This document shows positions 34,392 through 42,473 of a stretch of DNA of 64,000 nucleotides, piece by piece (positions within the stretch are counted from its first letter, which is position 1; each line of letters starts with the position of its first letter). The stretch is from Bacteroidota bacterium (GTDB taxonomy: Bacteria; Bacteroidota; Bacteroidia; Chitinophagales; Saprospiraceae), in assembly GCA_016124585.1 (NCBI GenBank), contig WGNL01000023.1:62001-126000 (forward strand). Direction: 5' to 3'. A program made the translations under genes and the position numbers. The notes beneath the pieces are model-generated. The model saw nothing but the letters and a program-made list of their open reading frames with translations, was not told the origin of the DNA and ran no database searches.

Positions 34392-34961
34392 ATGGAAAAT
34401 CAAACAGCAACCATGACCCAATCCCCGCACGAAGAATTCCTGCGCTGGTATGAGCCGGTACACGAGCAGTTTGCCCGCTATTGCAGCAGCAAGGCCCTGG
34501 CTGTGATGCCTACGGAAGACCTGATGCAAGAGGCCATTCTCCAAACGCTGCAAGGTTGGTACCGCATTCAGGAAAAAGAAAAGGTATTGGGCTACCTCAT
34601 TGGCGTAGTGAACAATCTGGTGCGGCGTGCCAAGCGCCAACAGAAGTTCAGTGGCGATTTTGATGGACAAATGCTGCAATTGCTCGAAAGCCGCACGGGT
34701 AATCCTGAAACGGCACTTGATATCCACTACCTATTGAAAGCCATCGAAAAACTGCCGGAGCAGCAACGGGAAGCCTTGAATCTCTTCGAACTCAGCGGCT
34801 TCAGTATCCGTGAAATCAGTGAGATTCAAGAATCGAGCGAAGCTGCCGTGAAAACGAGGTTGAGCCGTGCTAGGCAAAAGCTGCGGGAAGAATTGTTGGA
34901 AGACCGCCGCCCTACTCCACTCACTGCAAGGCTCACGGCGTTGGCTTCAATCCTTTTTTAA
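34392..34961 (+). CDS. ECF-type RNA polymerase sigma factor
   Basis: A 189-aa sigma-70 family factor. Region 2 is seen in MPTEDLMQEAILQTLQGWYR (about residues 40-60) and region 4 in EKLPEQQREALNLFELSGFS, then IREISEIQESSEAAVKTRLS and RARQKLREEL. The length suits an ECF factor. It is divergent from the dehydrogenase gene. A 55-aa gene follows 2 nt after its stop codon and may encode a cognate regulator. No classical anti-sigma with a membrane helix is present. Confidence 0.9.
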   Translation: MENQTATMTQSPHEEFLRWYEPVHEQFARYCSSKALAVMPTEDLMQEAILQTLQGWYRIQEKEKVLGYLIGVVNNLVRRAKRQQKFSGDFDGQMLQLLESRTGNPETALDIHYLLKAIEKLPEQQREALNLFELSGFSIREISEIQESSEAAVKTRLSRARQKLREELLEDRRPTPLTARLTALASILF

Positions 34962-34963
34962 AC

Positions 34964-35131
34964 ATGAAAAACCAAGTATCCATACCACAAACCATCGCTG
35001 CCTGGCGCAAGCTACCACCAGAAGTCAGCCTAGCACAAGTACAGGCTTGGGTGCGTCATCAGCCGCCCGTTGACCTGCGGAACAGGCATTGGATGCGGGT
35101 CTTCTGGGACTATCTTTTTTCCAAAAATTAA
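34964..35131 (+). CDS. 55-aa protein coupled to the sigma factor gene
   Basis: ATG at 34964 is 2 nt after the sigma factor stop codon; stop TAA at 35129-35131. The peptide is rich in Trp, Pro and Arg (AAWRKLPPEVSLAQVQAWVR, NRHWMRVFWDYLF). It has no membrane segment. Tight coupling suggests a small regulator or partner of the sigma factor. No family is recognised. Confidence 0.6.
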   Translation: MKNQVSIPQTIAAWRKLPPEVSLAQVQAWVRHQPPVDLRNRHWMRVFWDYLFSKN

Positions 35132-35264
35132 ATAGGGCTTATCCCAATTAACTGGACACTGCATCGCAGTGTAATGGGATTGCTTTGCCCCAAACCAACC
35201 CCTTCAATGACCAACCATTATCAACCAACATCCGCAACTAGGATTAACTAATAAATTTCAAATC

Positions 35265-35930
35265 ATGGACTTCCTAAACTACGCCACCAAACACCACGGC
35301 ATGAGCCGCATGCACCTCGAAAATTATGTGGAGCGCACCACGCCCAACCTCACAGCTTTCACGCCTGCCGTCATCGAAGAACGGCCGCTTAACATTGCCC
35401 AGATGGACGTCTTCTCCCGCCTGATGATGGACCGCATCATCTTCTTGGGTCGCCCCGTGGACGATTATGTAGCCAATGTCATCCAAGCGCAACTGCTGTT
35501 CCTTGCCTCCACCGATCCCAAGCGTGACGTGCAGCTCTACATCAACAGTCCCGGTGGCTCTGTGACGGCTGGTCTCGGCGTTTATGACACCATGCACTTT
35601 GTCGCACCGGATGTCGCCACCATCTGCACCTGCTTATCAGCGAGCATGGCAGCTACCCTGCTCGCTTCCGGAGCAAAAGGAAAGCGCAGTTGCCTCAAGC
35701 ACAGCCGGGTGATGATACATCAGCCTTCCGGCGGTATGCAGGGCCAAGTGACTGACATGGAAATCTCCTATCGCCTTACCAAGCAATTACAAAAAGACCT
35801 CTACGAAATCCTCAGCAAACATACTGGCCAGCCCTATGAGCAAATTGTGAAGGATTGTGACCGGGACAATTGGCTGACGGCGCAGGAGGCGAAGGATTAC
35901 GGGCTGGTGGATGAGGTCTTGGGCAATTGA
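35265..35930 (+). CDS. clpP: ATP-dependent Clp protease proteolytic subunit
   Basis: A 221-aa serine protease subunit that forms the tetradecameric ClpP chamber. The catalytic Ser is in CLSASMAATLLASGAKGKR, the His in RVMIHQPSGG and the Asp in KDCDRDNWLTAQEA. YINSPGGSVTAGLGVYDTM forms the oxyanion region. The N-terminal about 45 residues precede the conserved start near MDVFSRLMMDRIIFLGRPVD. ClpX is not adjacent, so this may be an additional ClpP copy. Monocistronic. Confidence 0.95.
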   Translation: MDFLNYATKHHGMSRMHLENYVERTTPNLTAFTPAVIEERPLNIAQMDVFSRLMMDRIIFLGRPVDDYVANVIQAQLLFLASTDPKRDVQLYINSPGGSVTAGLGVYDTMHFVAPDVATICTCLSASMAATLLASGAKGKRSCLKHSRVMIHQPSGGMQGQVTDMEISYRLTKQLQKDLYEILSKHTGQPYEQIVKDCDRDNWLTAQEAKDYGLVDEVLGN

Positions 35931-35984
35931 GTTGGAGGGAGAATAAGGTTTTTGGAAATAACTAGCATTGTAACAATTTGTAAT

Positions 35985-36132
35985 CGCTCCATCGGAGCGA
36001 AATCTTTGTAGTACTTGTATTTACAGCGTTTTCCGCTCCATCGGAGCGGCATCTTGAAAGCAATGGCGTTCCGTTGGAACGCAAACGGGCATTAACCTAT
36101 CATTTCTACAAAGATAAAAGTCCTACGGACTT
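35985..36132. repeat. Cluster of four 15-bp palindromes (REP-like)
   Basis: CGCTCCATCGGAGCG at 35985-35999 and 36034-36048, CGTTCCGTTGGAACG at 36067-36081, and AAGTCCTACGGACTT at 36118-36132. ATCTTTGTAG (36002-36011) and its inverse CTACAAAGAT (36106-36115) flank the cluster. The palindromes share a layout of YCC-4 nt-GGR. The rest of 35931-36320 has no gene; TAATTTTG at 36300-36307 is a -7-like box for the next gene. Confidence 0.65.
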
Positions 36133-36320
36133 GATTATCAAACACTTATTGCCATAACTCACGTTGGAAATAATAAATTGCCAACCCGCCAAAGGAATTG
36201 ACAGTGGCAGTATGAAAAAGCATAGCGTCGCCAATGGCACCAAATTGGCAAGCAGCGTACAAAACCCAAGCTCGTCCCCGTCTCAGCAGCATCAATAATT
36301 AATTTTGCGAAAAAAGCATC

Positions 36321-37424
36321 ATGTTACAAAGCCATTGGCTCGACCTGCTGCTATCAGCAGGCGCTGCACTTGGGAGCTTCATCGCTGCGGTACTTTGGCA
36401 GAAAATGCCATCCAATCGCAATGCCGTGCAGTACCTTGTTTCCATCATCGGGTTGTTGGCTTTGGTGATGGTGCTGCGGGCCAGCTACCAGCCTCAGATG
36501 GTACAAACGTTTGCCGAAATCATCCTCCTGCCCGATGTCATCCTATTTCTAATTGGGCCTTATCTTTATTTTTTTACCCGTTCGCTACTGCAACTGCCAT
36601 TGCCCGAAATACCTGGCCGTTGGTGGCATTTTTTGCCTGCGGCCATCCACGTTTTGGTCTTCAACACGGTGGTCGGCCTGCACCTCAACGGCACTTTTTC
36701 TTTCCTCAGTAAGGCTCAAATCTATCTGATTTTTTACATCATCGAAGGCGGGGCTATCGTCAGTTTGTTGGCTTATGTTTGGCTGAGCCTTAGGGACTAC
36801 CGCCGCTACCGGATGGCTTGGGACCAGCAGTTTTCGACGCCGCTGCCAGCCCGGTTGCTACAGCCATTTTTCATTGCTGGATTTCTATTATCGGCCTGTT
36901 GGATGGCCTCGTTCCTCGGCAATTTGCTCCGTGACAAGCCGGATTACACAGCCTATTATACGCTTTGGTTTGTGCTGGTGGCCTATGTCTTTTTTCTTGG
37001 CTACCAAATCCTGCTGCACCCGGAATGGCTGGAACTTCCCAAACTGAAAACCCTCGTGGACATCCCGCAGTCCGTACAGGACCGGGTCGAAAAACACATG
37101 CTGGAAGAGAGGCCCTACCTCGACGCATTGCTCAAGATTGGCGACCTCGCCGACACCCTCGACATGCCCAAGCACGAACTCTCGAAAGTATTGAACCACG
37201 CCTTCGGTAAAAACTTCTTCGACTACGTGAATGCCCACCGTGTACAAGCGTTTATCGCACTTCGCAACAACCCCCGCCACGCCCATCTTAACATCTTTGA
37301 CCTTGCCTACCAAGCTGGCTTCAATTCCCGAACAGCTTTTAACCGGGCCTTCCGGAAAGAGACTGGGTTTACGCCCAGCGAATATTTCAAGGATAATCCG
37401 CAGCACAGCACGGAATTAACGTAA
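36321..37424 (+). CDS. Membrane-bound AraC-family regulator
   Basis: A 367-aa protein with seven predicted N-terminal helices (about residues 8-230; VSIIGLLALVMVL, ILLPDVILFLIGPYLYFF, YYTLWFVLVAYVFFLGYQIL) and a cytosolic AraC HTH domain (about 260-360; ADTLDMPKHELSKVLNHAFG, then FDLAYQAGFNSRTAFNRAF). This 7TM-AraC layout is common in Bacteroidota and is thought to sense a membrane or extracellular signal. The regulated gene is unknown; the downstream T9SS propeller gene (37535) is a candidate. Confidence 0.88.
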   Translation: MLQSHWLDLLLSAGAALGSFIAAVLWQKMPSNRNAVQYLVSIIGLLALVMVLRASYQPQMVQTFAEIILLPDVILFLIGPYLYFFTRSLLQLPLPEIPGRWWHFLPAAIHVLVFNTVVGLHLNGTFSFLSKAQIYLIFYIIEGGAIVSLLAYVWLSLRDYRRYRMAWDQQFSTPLPARLLQPFFIAGFLLSACWMASFLGNLLRDKPDYTAYYTLWFVLVAYVFFLGYQILLHPEWLELPKLKTLVDIPQSVQDRVEKHMLEERPYLDALLKIGDLADTLDMPKHELSKVLNHAFGKNFFDYVNAHRVQAFIALRNNPRHAHLNIFDLAYQAGFNSRTAFNRAFRKETGFTPSEYFKDNPQHSTELT

Positions 37425-37534
37425 TCCTGCCGACATATCGGCCTGTGCGATGTACCACTTTGCAAAAGTGTACAGCTCCGTCGGCGGTTTTTGGGTGATT
37501 TGCCGCCATTGTTTCACCAAAATAAAGCTGTAAA

Positions 37535-38668
37535 ATGAATCTAAAAATCACCCTGTTTTTCATCCTCATGCCCTTGCTGGCTGTCACCCAGACCGTTTCC
37601 ACCATCTCCGCCAATTCCGGGGTCACAGATGACCTGATCTTTGATGCCGACGGCAACCTGCTGGGTGCCGATTACAGTGGCTCGGCCATTTACCGGATTT
37701 CGTTGCCGGATGGGGCTTCCTCCATTTTCGCCGACGGCTTCAATACACCCAACGGCCTCGCTTTTGACCATAATGGCTTGCTGTACATGGCTGACAACAT
37801 CGGCAACAAAGTCTATAAGATTTTTCCCGATGGCAGTTCGGAAGTGTTTGCAAGCATCTTCAACCCGAGTGGCCTTATTTATTATCCACTCGACAGCACC
37901 ATATTAGCCACCAGTTACCAAGGCGACCGGATTTTCAAAATAACCCTCAACGGGGACACGTCTACCTTTGCCGCTGGCGGCTATCTTTCGGGCGCACCCG
38001 TGGGCATGGATTATGATGAAAACGGCAACCTCTACGTCGGCAATTTTGACAATACCACCATCGTGAAACTCTTGCCCAATGGCGAACAGGAACTGATCAC
38101 GTTTGGGCCAGGTGGCGGTAGTTATCAAGGTTTTATTGCCTATTCCAGCGGGTATATCTACGGGACGATGTTCAACAAAAACAAACTCTTCCGCACTGAC
38201 CTGCAAGGCAATTATGAAATCTACCTCGGCAGCACAGCTGGTTCGGTGGACGGTGACGCCAATGTGGCCAAGTTCAATCGCCCCAACGGTATTGTGGCCT
38301 CTCCCAATGGCGACACCCTCTATGTTTCGGACTACACGACTTCCAATATCCGCATGATCACCAATTTGGAAGGCAATCCAAGTGGCAGTTCGGAGGTATT
38401 ACAAGCCCATGTTTTCAGCATCTCCCCAAACCCAGTGGGCGAAATGGCGGTGGCTATTTTCGAACTAGCGCATCCTGCTACCGCCAGCCTTGCAGTGTAC
38501 GACCAAAAAGGGAGAATCGTCAATCAAGTGCTTGAAAATGAGTCGCTTGGAGTAGGCAGTCATCAGGTCGAAGTGACTACTGCGCAATTGCCCGCCGGAA
38601 TATATCATGCGGTGCTGCGGCTGGATGATGGGCAGGAAGTGCTCACCCGGAAATTGGTGCGGATGTGA
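37535..38668 (+). CDS. T9SS-exported NHL/SMP-30-like beta-propeller protein
   Basis: A 377-aa secreted protein. Signal peptide MNLKITLFFILMPLLAVTQ. A six-bladed NHL/SMP-30-type propeller spans about 25-290, with repeats such as NGLAFDHNGLLYMADNIGNK, PVGMDYDENGNLYVGNFDN and PNGIVASPNGDTLYVSDY. The T9SS sorting domain follows (VFSISPNPVGEMAVAIFE to GIYHAVLRLDDGQEVLTRKL). It may be a gluconolactonase-like enzyme or a binding propeller; metal ligands are not clear enough to decide. Confidence 0.85.
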   Translation: MNLKITLFFILMPLLAVTQTVSTISANSGVTDDLIFDADGNLLGADYSGSAIYRISLPDGASSIFADGFNTPNGLAFDHNGLLYMADNIGNKVYKIFPDGSSEVFASIFNPSGLIYYPLDSTILATSYQGDRIFKITLNGDTSTFAAGGYLSGAPVGMDYDENGNLYVGNFDNTTIVKLLPNGEQELITFGPGGGSYQGFIAYSSGYIYGTMFNKNKLFRTDLQGNYEIYLGSTAGSVDGDANVAKFNRPNGIVASPNGDTLYVSDYTTSNIRMITNLEGNPSGSSEVLQAHVFSISPNPVGEMAVAIFELAHPATASLAVYDQKGRIVNQVLENESLGVGSHQVEVTTAQLPAGIYHAVLRLDDGQEVLTRKLVRM

Positions 38669-38742
38669 GGTGGGTAAAGAGCGTGTTCAATAAACTGTAT
38701 CAGGTGGAAAAAAGCCCTTAATATTCACCAGTCGTCAGTTGG

Positions 38743-39132
38743 TCATATTTTTTTCTGTATTTGCCAATAGTGTCCAAAAGGGTCTTTAAACATTCCTTGT
38801 CTGTACCCATAATCGTGGTCAGTAACAGGATTGATTTCTGTTGCTCCTGCTGAAATGCCACGATTAAAAACTTCTTGAACATTGTCCACAAACAAACCGA
38901 TAACCGTTGTTACGCCATTTGCTGATACAGGTTCAAGTGCATTACGCATAGTTTCGTGCAGATGAAAAATAGCACCGTCTATTTCCAACTCCGCAACGTG
39001 AATACTGTTGTCATCATTGCGAAAACAAAAATGTTCTGTCGCACCGAATTTGGTATAGAAATCAATGTTGGTCGTTCCATTCGGAATGTGCAGTTCGGGT
39101 GCAAAATGTGTTGTCTTAAATTGCGCTGCCAT
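38743..39132 (-). CDS. VOC/glyoxalase family protein
   Basis: A 129-aa VOC-fold protein of the bleomycin-resistance/PhnB-like type: APELHIPNGTTNIDFYTKFG at the N-terminus, AIFHLHETM in the middle and FKDPFGHYWQIQKKI at the C-terminus. The start at 39132 is chosen because the upstream in-frame stretch lies in repeat-rich sequence and lacks VOC features. It lies at the edge of the integron-like patch and could itself be a former cassette. Substrate unknown. Confidence 0.85.
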   Translation of the reverse strand: MAAQFKTTHFAPELHIPNGTTNIDFYTKFGATEHFCFRNDDNSIHVAELEIDGAIFHLHETMRNALEPVSANGVTTVIGLFVDNVQEVFNRGISAGATEINPVTDHDYGYRQGMFKDPFGHYWQIQKKI

Positions 39133-39207
39133 ATTTTTATGATTGATTTTTTTCGTTGTCAGTTGTGTTAGATGTTTGTCTGTCCGTGATATTTTTTTTC
39201 TAAAAGT

Positions 39208-39304
39208 CAGCGAAGGACTGTCCACCTACAAAAGTTGATAAAAGAACTGCTGTTGATGCTTAGCACAAAGTCTGATAAAAGTTCGTCAGCGGACAGTCCA
39301 CCGA
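39208..39304. repeat. Imperfect direct repeat upstream of the VOC gene
   Basis: GTCAGCGAAGGACTGTCCAC (from 39208) recurs as GTCAGCGGACAGTCCACC (from 39286), and AAAGTTGATAAAAG recurs as AAAGTCTGATAAAAG. Unit about 40 bp. Confidence 0.45.
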
Positions 39305-39344
39305 TGACTTTACAAGTGTCGTGATTGTGAGATCATCTAACATT

Positions 39345-39433
39345 GCTGGCAACGGTTGGCTTGCTGCCGTGCCGCCGTGCGTTGGCTTTGCGGGCTGACT
39401 ATTCAGCGGCATGGACAGCAAGCCGTTGTTAGC
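39345..39433. repeat. attC-like imperfect palindrome A
   Basis: An 89-bp element whose ends fold into GCTGGCAACGG..CTTGCTG / CAGCAAGCCGTTGTTAGC with two unpaired bases and a variable middle. The right end GTTAGCGGC is the exact complement of the left end of site B (40089). The stop codon of the intervening gene lies in GCCGCTAA. The strict GTTRRRY core is not met, so this is attC-like rather than a proven attC. Confidence 0.5.
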
Positions 39434-40076
39434 GGCTTTTTTTTACTTTAAATTTTAACTTCCTTTCAAATTCTTCTATTTTCATTTGTTGAGGCTGAAA
39501 CTCTTTCCAACCCTTTTTCTCTCTTTTTATCAACCCAAATGAGATTTTCTTTAAAAATTGGCTGCATCTCCACCACTTATGGCTACTGTTTTTAGTAATC
39601 CACCCAGTAACTCCTTTCTCGTCGAGTTGTAATTGATTAGTATCGCACAACCAAAGCACTAATATTTCCTGTTTGGGCAATGGCTTCTCCCAACTTGTAA
39701 AGATATATTCGTTGATGTCTTCAATCCCGCCTTTCACAATAAATTTATCTCCAATATTTTTATAAAACAACTTGGTAAAACACTCGAACCCTTTGGAGTC
39801 GATTACTTTAATTTCTTCTCCTAAATATTTGCCTGAATACTGTTTAAGTATTTTGACAACCGTAAAAGAATATCCTGTTGACTGAACAAAGGACTTCGAA
39901 CTTCCTAATTGCTCCCCACTTACTGTATCCTTCTTTACTACTTCAACCATTGCCACAAAAGGATACTTATCAACACTATCCATAAATTTGTAGGAGACTT
40001 TGGAGCATTCACATCCATAAGTGGCTCCAATTGAGAGCAAATAGAGATTTATGATAACTATTATTTTATTTTTCAT
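39429..40076 (-). CDS. Exported TIMP/NTR-like protein, cassette-like
   Basis: A 215-aa protein from the ATG at 40076. The signal peptide ends ATYG and is followed by CECSK. An N-terminal Cys-x-Cys next to a small beta-barrel pattern (YPFVAMVEVVKKDTV, YSFTVVKILKQYSGKYLGEE) is the layout of TIMP/NTR-like domains found in many secreted Bacteroidota proteins. A later CECF-type Cys (SKGFECFTKLFY) could pair with it. The gene starts 13 nt after GTTAGCGGC of site B and its stop codon merges into GCCGCTAA of site A, as in integron gene cassettes. It is AT-rich compared with neighbouring genes, consistent with transfer. Confidence 0.6.
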   Translation of the reverse strand: MKNKIIVIINLYLLSIGATYGCECSKVSYKFMDSVDKYPFVAMVEVVKKDTVSGEQLGSSKSFVQSTGYSFTVVKILKQYSGKYLGEEIKVIDSKGFECFTKLFYKNIGDKFIVKGGIEDINEYIFTSWEKPLPKQEILVLWLCDTNQLQLDEKGVTGWITKNSSHKWWRCSQFLKKISFGLIKREKKGWKEFQPQQMKIEEFERKLKFKVKKSR

Positions 40077-40088
40077 TCTTTTTTCATT

Positions 40089-40177
40089 GCCGCTAACACC
40101 AGATTGACGCATTGCATGTTTTATATAGCCGACTATCCAAAACATGCAATGCGTCAATCCCCATCCTGTGCGTTGTA
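40089..40177. repeat. attC-like palindrome B
   Basis: Perfect 21-bp arms (40102-40122 and 40139-40159; ATTGACGCATTGCATG) around a 16-nt loop, flanked by GCCGCTAACACC and TGTGCGTTGTA. Read on the minus strand it ends in GTTAGCGGC immediately before the TIMP-like gene. Confidence 0.5.
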
Positions 40178-40215
40178 TTTGGCCTGTTAAACCTAAGATT
40201 CCCAAACATTTTGTG

Positions 40216-40416
40216 CTAAGTATTCCTAGGTTCCACTCTTTCAAGTCTAGCAAAGAAGCATAACATTCTATAGTCTGATTCACGGTATTCTGTCAAAAGT
40301 TCAAATTCCGATTCTTTTGTAATTCTAATTATTTCAAATTTCCCCGCTTTATTCGTCCTTGTCTCGAATTCAATTCCTAATGTTATATGCAATGGCCAAC
40401 CTACTGAATGGGCCAA
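40216..40416 (-). CDS. Small open frame upstream of site B, possibly truncated cassette gene
   Basis: A 66-codon frame that can only start at a TTG (40416). The middle looks protein-like (GIEFETRTNKAGKFEIIRIT, ESEFELLTEYRESDYRML). No family is recognised. The lack of a proper start and its position next to an attC-like site suggest a truncated cassette gene. Confidence 0.3.
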   Translation of the reverse strand: MAHSVGWPLHITLGIEFETRTNKAGKFEIIRITKESEFELLTEYRESDYRMLCFFARLERVEPRNT

Positions 40417-40505
40417 GTTGTTTCTTTAGGTTTCTCCATAGAGAAACTACTTACTAGGACGAATTTACTTATGTTTCTCATAAAAGAAGGGCATCAAAGG
40501 GATTT

Positions 40506-40605
40506 TTATTTTACCCCATCCTTTCTTGGTAATAAAGGCGTATAAACCTCACTGGTTTTGCTGCTTTCATGGCCAAGTTTATCTTGTATGTGCCCGTTGC
40601 CACTC
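40506..40605 (-). pseudogene. C-terminal remnant of a tyrosine recombinase
   Basis: The minus strand reads GHIQDKLGHESSKTSEVYTP then LLPRKDGVK and a stop at 40506-40508. This matches the box II region of XerC/D-type recombinases (LGHxSSKTTxxYTH), including the active-site Tyr. An in-frame stop lies just upstream and the rest of the gene is absent. It lies next to the attC-like sites. Confidence 0.6.
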
Positions 40606-40759
40606 AACTAGGACTGCCTCAATCGCTTGAAAATAAAAACAACCCATGCGTCTTTTCTCCCATCCCCCTCCAATGTCAAGGCACGCTCCAAAAAAGCTGA
40701 ACAACTGACCGCTCGGCTTCAAACATCCACTTCCAATTCCCTACCTTTCACCATTCCCT

Positions 40760-40990
40760 GACAGTATTTTTTTACGGATTCCCAAACAACGTCAATGGCC
40801 AGATGACCTTGTTTGACGGCAGCTTTAAACATCACTTTGGCAGGGCAGAAAAACTTTATGGCAGCTTTGCTTATCATTTCGGCGGGTCGGATTTAGTTTA
40901 CGGATTGCTTGCCAAACTTAATGGCCGGACGGGTTAAGTTGACGGCAGACCCGCCTAAGCTTGTATCAAGGCTGCCATAGTTATCGGCAA
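40760..40990. repeat. Degenerate 21-bp-period tandem array (array 2)
   Basis: Eleven units start every 21 bp from 40760. The conserved part is AnnTTTACGGCAG or close variants (TTTGACGGCAG, CTTTATGGCAG, GTTGACGGCAG). The first half of each unit is variable. No insertions or deletions break the phase. The array lies about 290 bp before paralogue B. The rest of 40417-41211 contains no intact gene. Confidence 0.7.
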
Positions 40991-41211
40991 AGTAGATTAT
41001 TGCTAGTTCCCGGCCTGTTTTTTATGCCTCAAATTGGTCATTGAATATGTCCGTTCTACTGATGCAGGCTTCAGCGTAAATTTTATTTATCAATAATTTA
41101 AACATATTAAATAATTCACATAAATTGTGGCGTAATTCACCTGATAGGCGTTCAAGCCCGGACTTGCTCCCTATACAGCTAACATCATTTTCTCATAGTG
41201 TTTAGGTGTCG

Positions 41212-41282
41212 GCCCTGCATACTAGTTCTCTTAGGATGTCTGGATTGTAAGGTGGTTGCCTACTCTTATTTCTCTTTCTCCC
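41212..41282 (+). promoter_or_regulatory. Leader shared by the two paralogous genes (copy 2)
   Basis: Blocks TTAGGTGTCGGCCCTGCATA and GGATTGTAAGGTGGTTGCCT match the leader before 28237 at most positions. TAGG and CCTA ends are kept. Confidence 0.45.
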
Positions 41283-42416
41283 ATGGCAGAAAAAACAGCC
41301 AGCAAACTCGCAGCCACCAGCGTTGTGGCTCCCAAGCGCACCAAAAAAGTGCTTCCATCCATTCCCTGCGCCCTCGAATATTTCTGGAAGTATGCCCTTC
41401 TGGCCTGGAGCTATTGCCGGGAACACAGGCTGCTTTTTGCCGAGGAGCGCCCCTATTTTACCGAGGAGTTTATCGCCAACGAAGAAGCCTTCATAAAAAA
41501 CATCAGCGCAATGCCGAACAACACGACGAGGCGCTCCCTGTCCAAGGAGTTGCTCTTGGCCCTGAAGGCCAGCCGACAAAACATGTTCAACGAGGGTCAA
41601 CGGCTGGGCATGGCTATTGATTATGCCTACCGGGAACAACCAAAAGAGGTGGCCGAAGTACATCGAGCAGCAGCAGGACTTTTTGACCTTTCTGCTGCCT
41701 CGCCGAGCAACTGGGGCGCCATGTCGAGCTTTATCACCTCTGGCAAGAACTACTTGGCAGCCAACAACGACACGCTGGTAGCAGCGGGTGCCATCAATGC
41801 AACTTTTACCGATAATTTTATCTTGTTAGGCACAGCATTCGGGGCGACATGGAACGATGTACTCCAAAAAAGGAAAACAGCCAAGGATGGCACGAAGGCC
41901 GTGGCGGACGGCATAGAACGCATTAAACGGGAACTTTACCCTATGCTGAAGCTCGTTAGCGAGCACATTTTCAAGTATGACCCCGCTAAGCGCAAACTCT
42001 TCACGACAGATGACCTCGTGGCACAAGTGCGTAGCACCCACCCTGCTGGCGTGAAGGGCCGTGTGGACTTGGCCGACACGAAGCGGCCTGTCAGCGGAGT
42101 ATTTGTGGAAGTAATCAACGTGTCAGGCAAGAATTCCCTTACCGATGCGAAGGGCCGCTATAAAATCCAATTGCCTGGCGGCACCTATACCCTGCGCTTC
42201 ACTTACGGTGGGATGCTGCCTTATGAGCAGCAACTGGTCTTGGAACCGGGCGTCGACCGCATAGAAAACGTGTTGCTTGAGGCCATGCCAATGGCAATGA
42301 ACAGGCCTACCGTCACCACCGAATCACTTTCGGCAGCCCTGAATGAGGCGCTGAAAGAGGCTGGTGCTCCGCAAAACGGTACACCGCAGCCTCATAATGG
42401 AGCGATGGGGGTATAA
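41283..42416 (+). CDS. Unknown protein with C-terminal carboxypeptidase-regulatory-like domain (paralogue B)
   Basis: A 377-aa paralogue of the 28237 product. The start at 41283 (MAEKTASKLAAT) aligns with paralogue A (MAKKTASLQVAA); an ATG at 41256 lies inside the shared leader and is unlikely. Shared blocks include RRSLSKE, NEGQRLGMAIDYAYRE, SASPSNWG, GKNYLAANNDTLVAAGAI, FKYDPAKRKLFTTDDLVAQV and LTDAKGRYKIQLPGGTYTLR. The helical N-terminal part and C-terminal beta-sandwich are both kept. No signal peptide. The gene ends at a strong terminator. Function unknown. Confidence 0.8.
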   Translation: MAEKTASKLAATSVVAPKRTKKVLPSIPCALEYFWKYALLAWSYCREHRLLFAEERPYFTEEFIANEEAFIKNISAMPNNTTRRSLSKELLLALKASRQNMFNEGQRLGMAIDYAYREQPKEVAEVHRAAAGLFDLSAASPSNWGAMSSFITSGKNYLAANNDTLVAAGAINATFTDNFILLGTAFGATWNDVLQKRKTAKDGTKAVADGIERIKRELYPMLKLVSEHIFKYDPAKRKLFTTDDLVAQVRSTHPAGVKGRVDLADTKRPVSGVFVEVINVSGKNSLTDAKGRYKIQLPGGTYTLRFTYGGMLPYEQQLVLEPGVDRIENVLLEAMPMAMNRPTVTTESLSAALNEALKEAGAPQNGTPQPHNGAMGV

Positions 42417-42432
42417 TAAATTGTTCGGGTTT

Positions 42433-42466
42433 AACCGCTGGGCTGGCTGACATCAGCCCAGCGGTT
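42433..42466. terminator. Bidirectional terminator
   Basis: Perfect 13-bp arms AACCGCTGGGCTG/CAGCCCAGCGGTT with an 8-nt loop, between the convergent paralogue B and ABC permease genes. Confidence 0.75.
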
Positions 42467-42473
42467 TCTTCCC

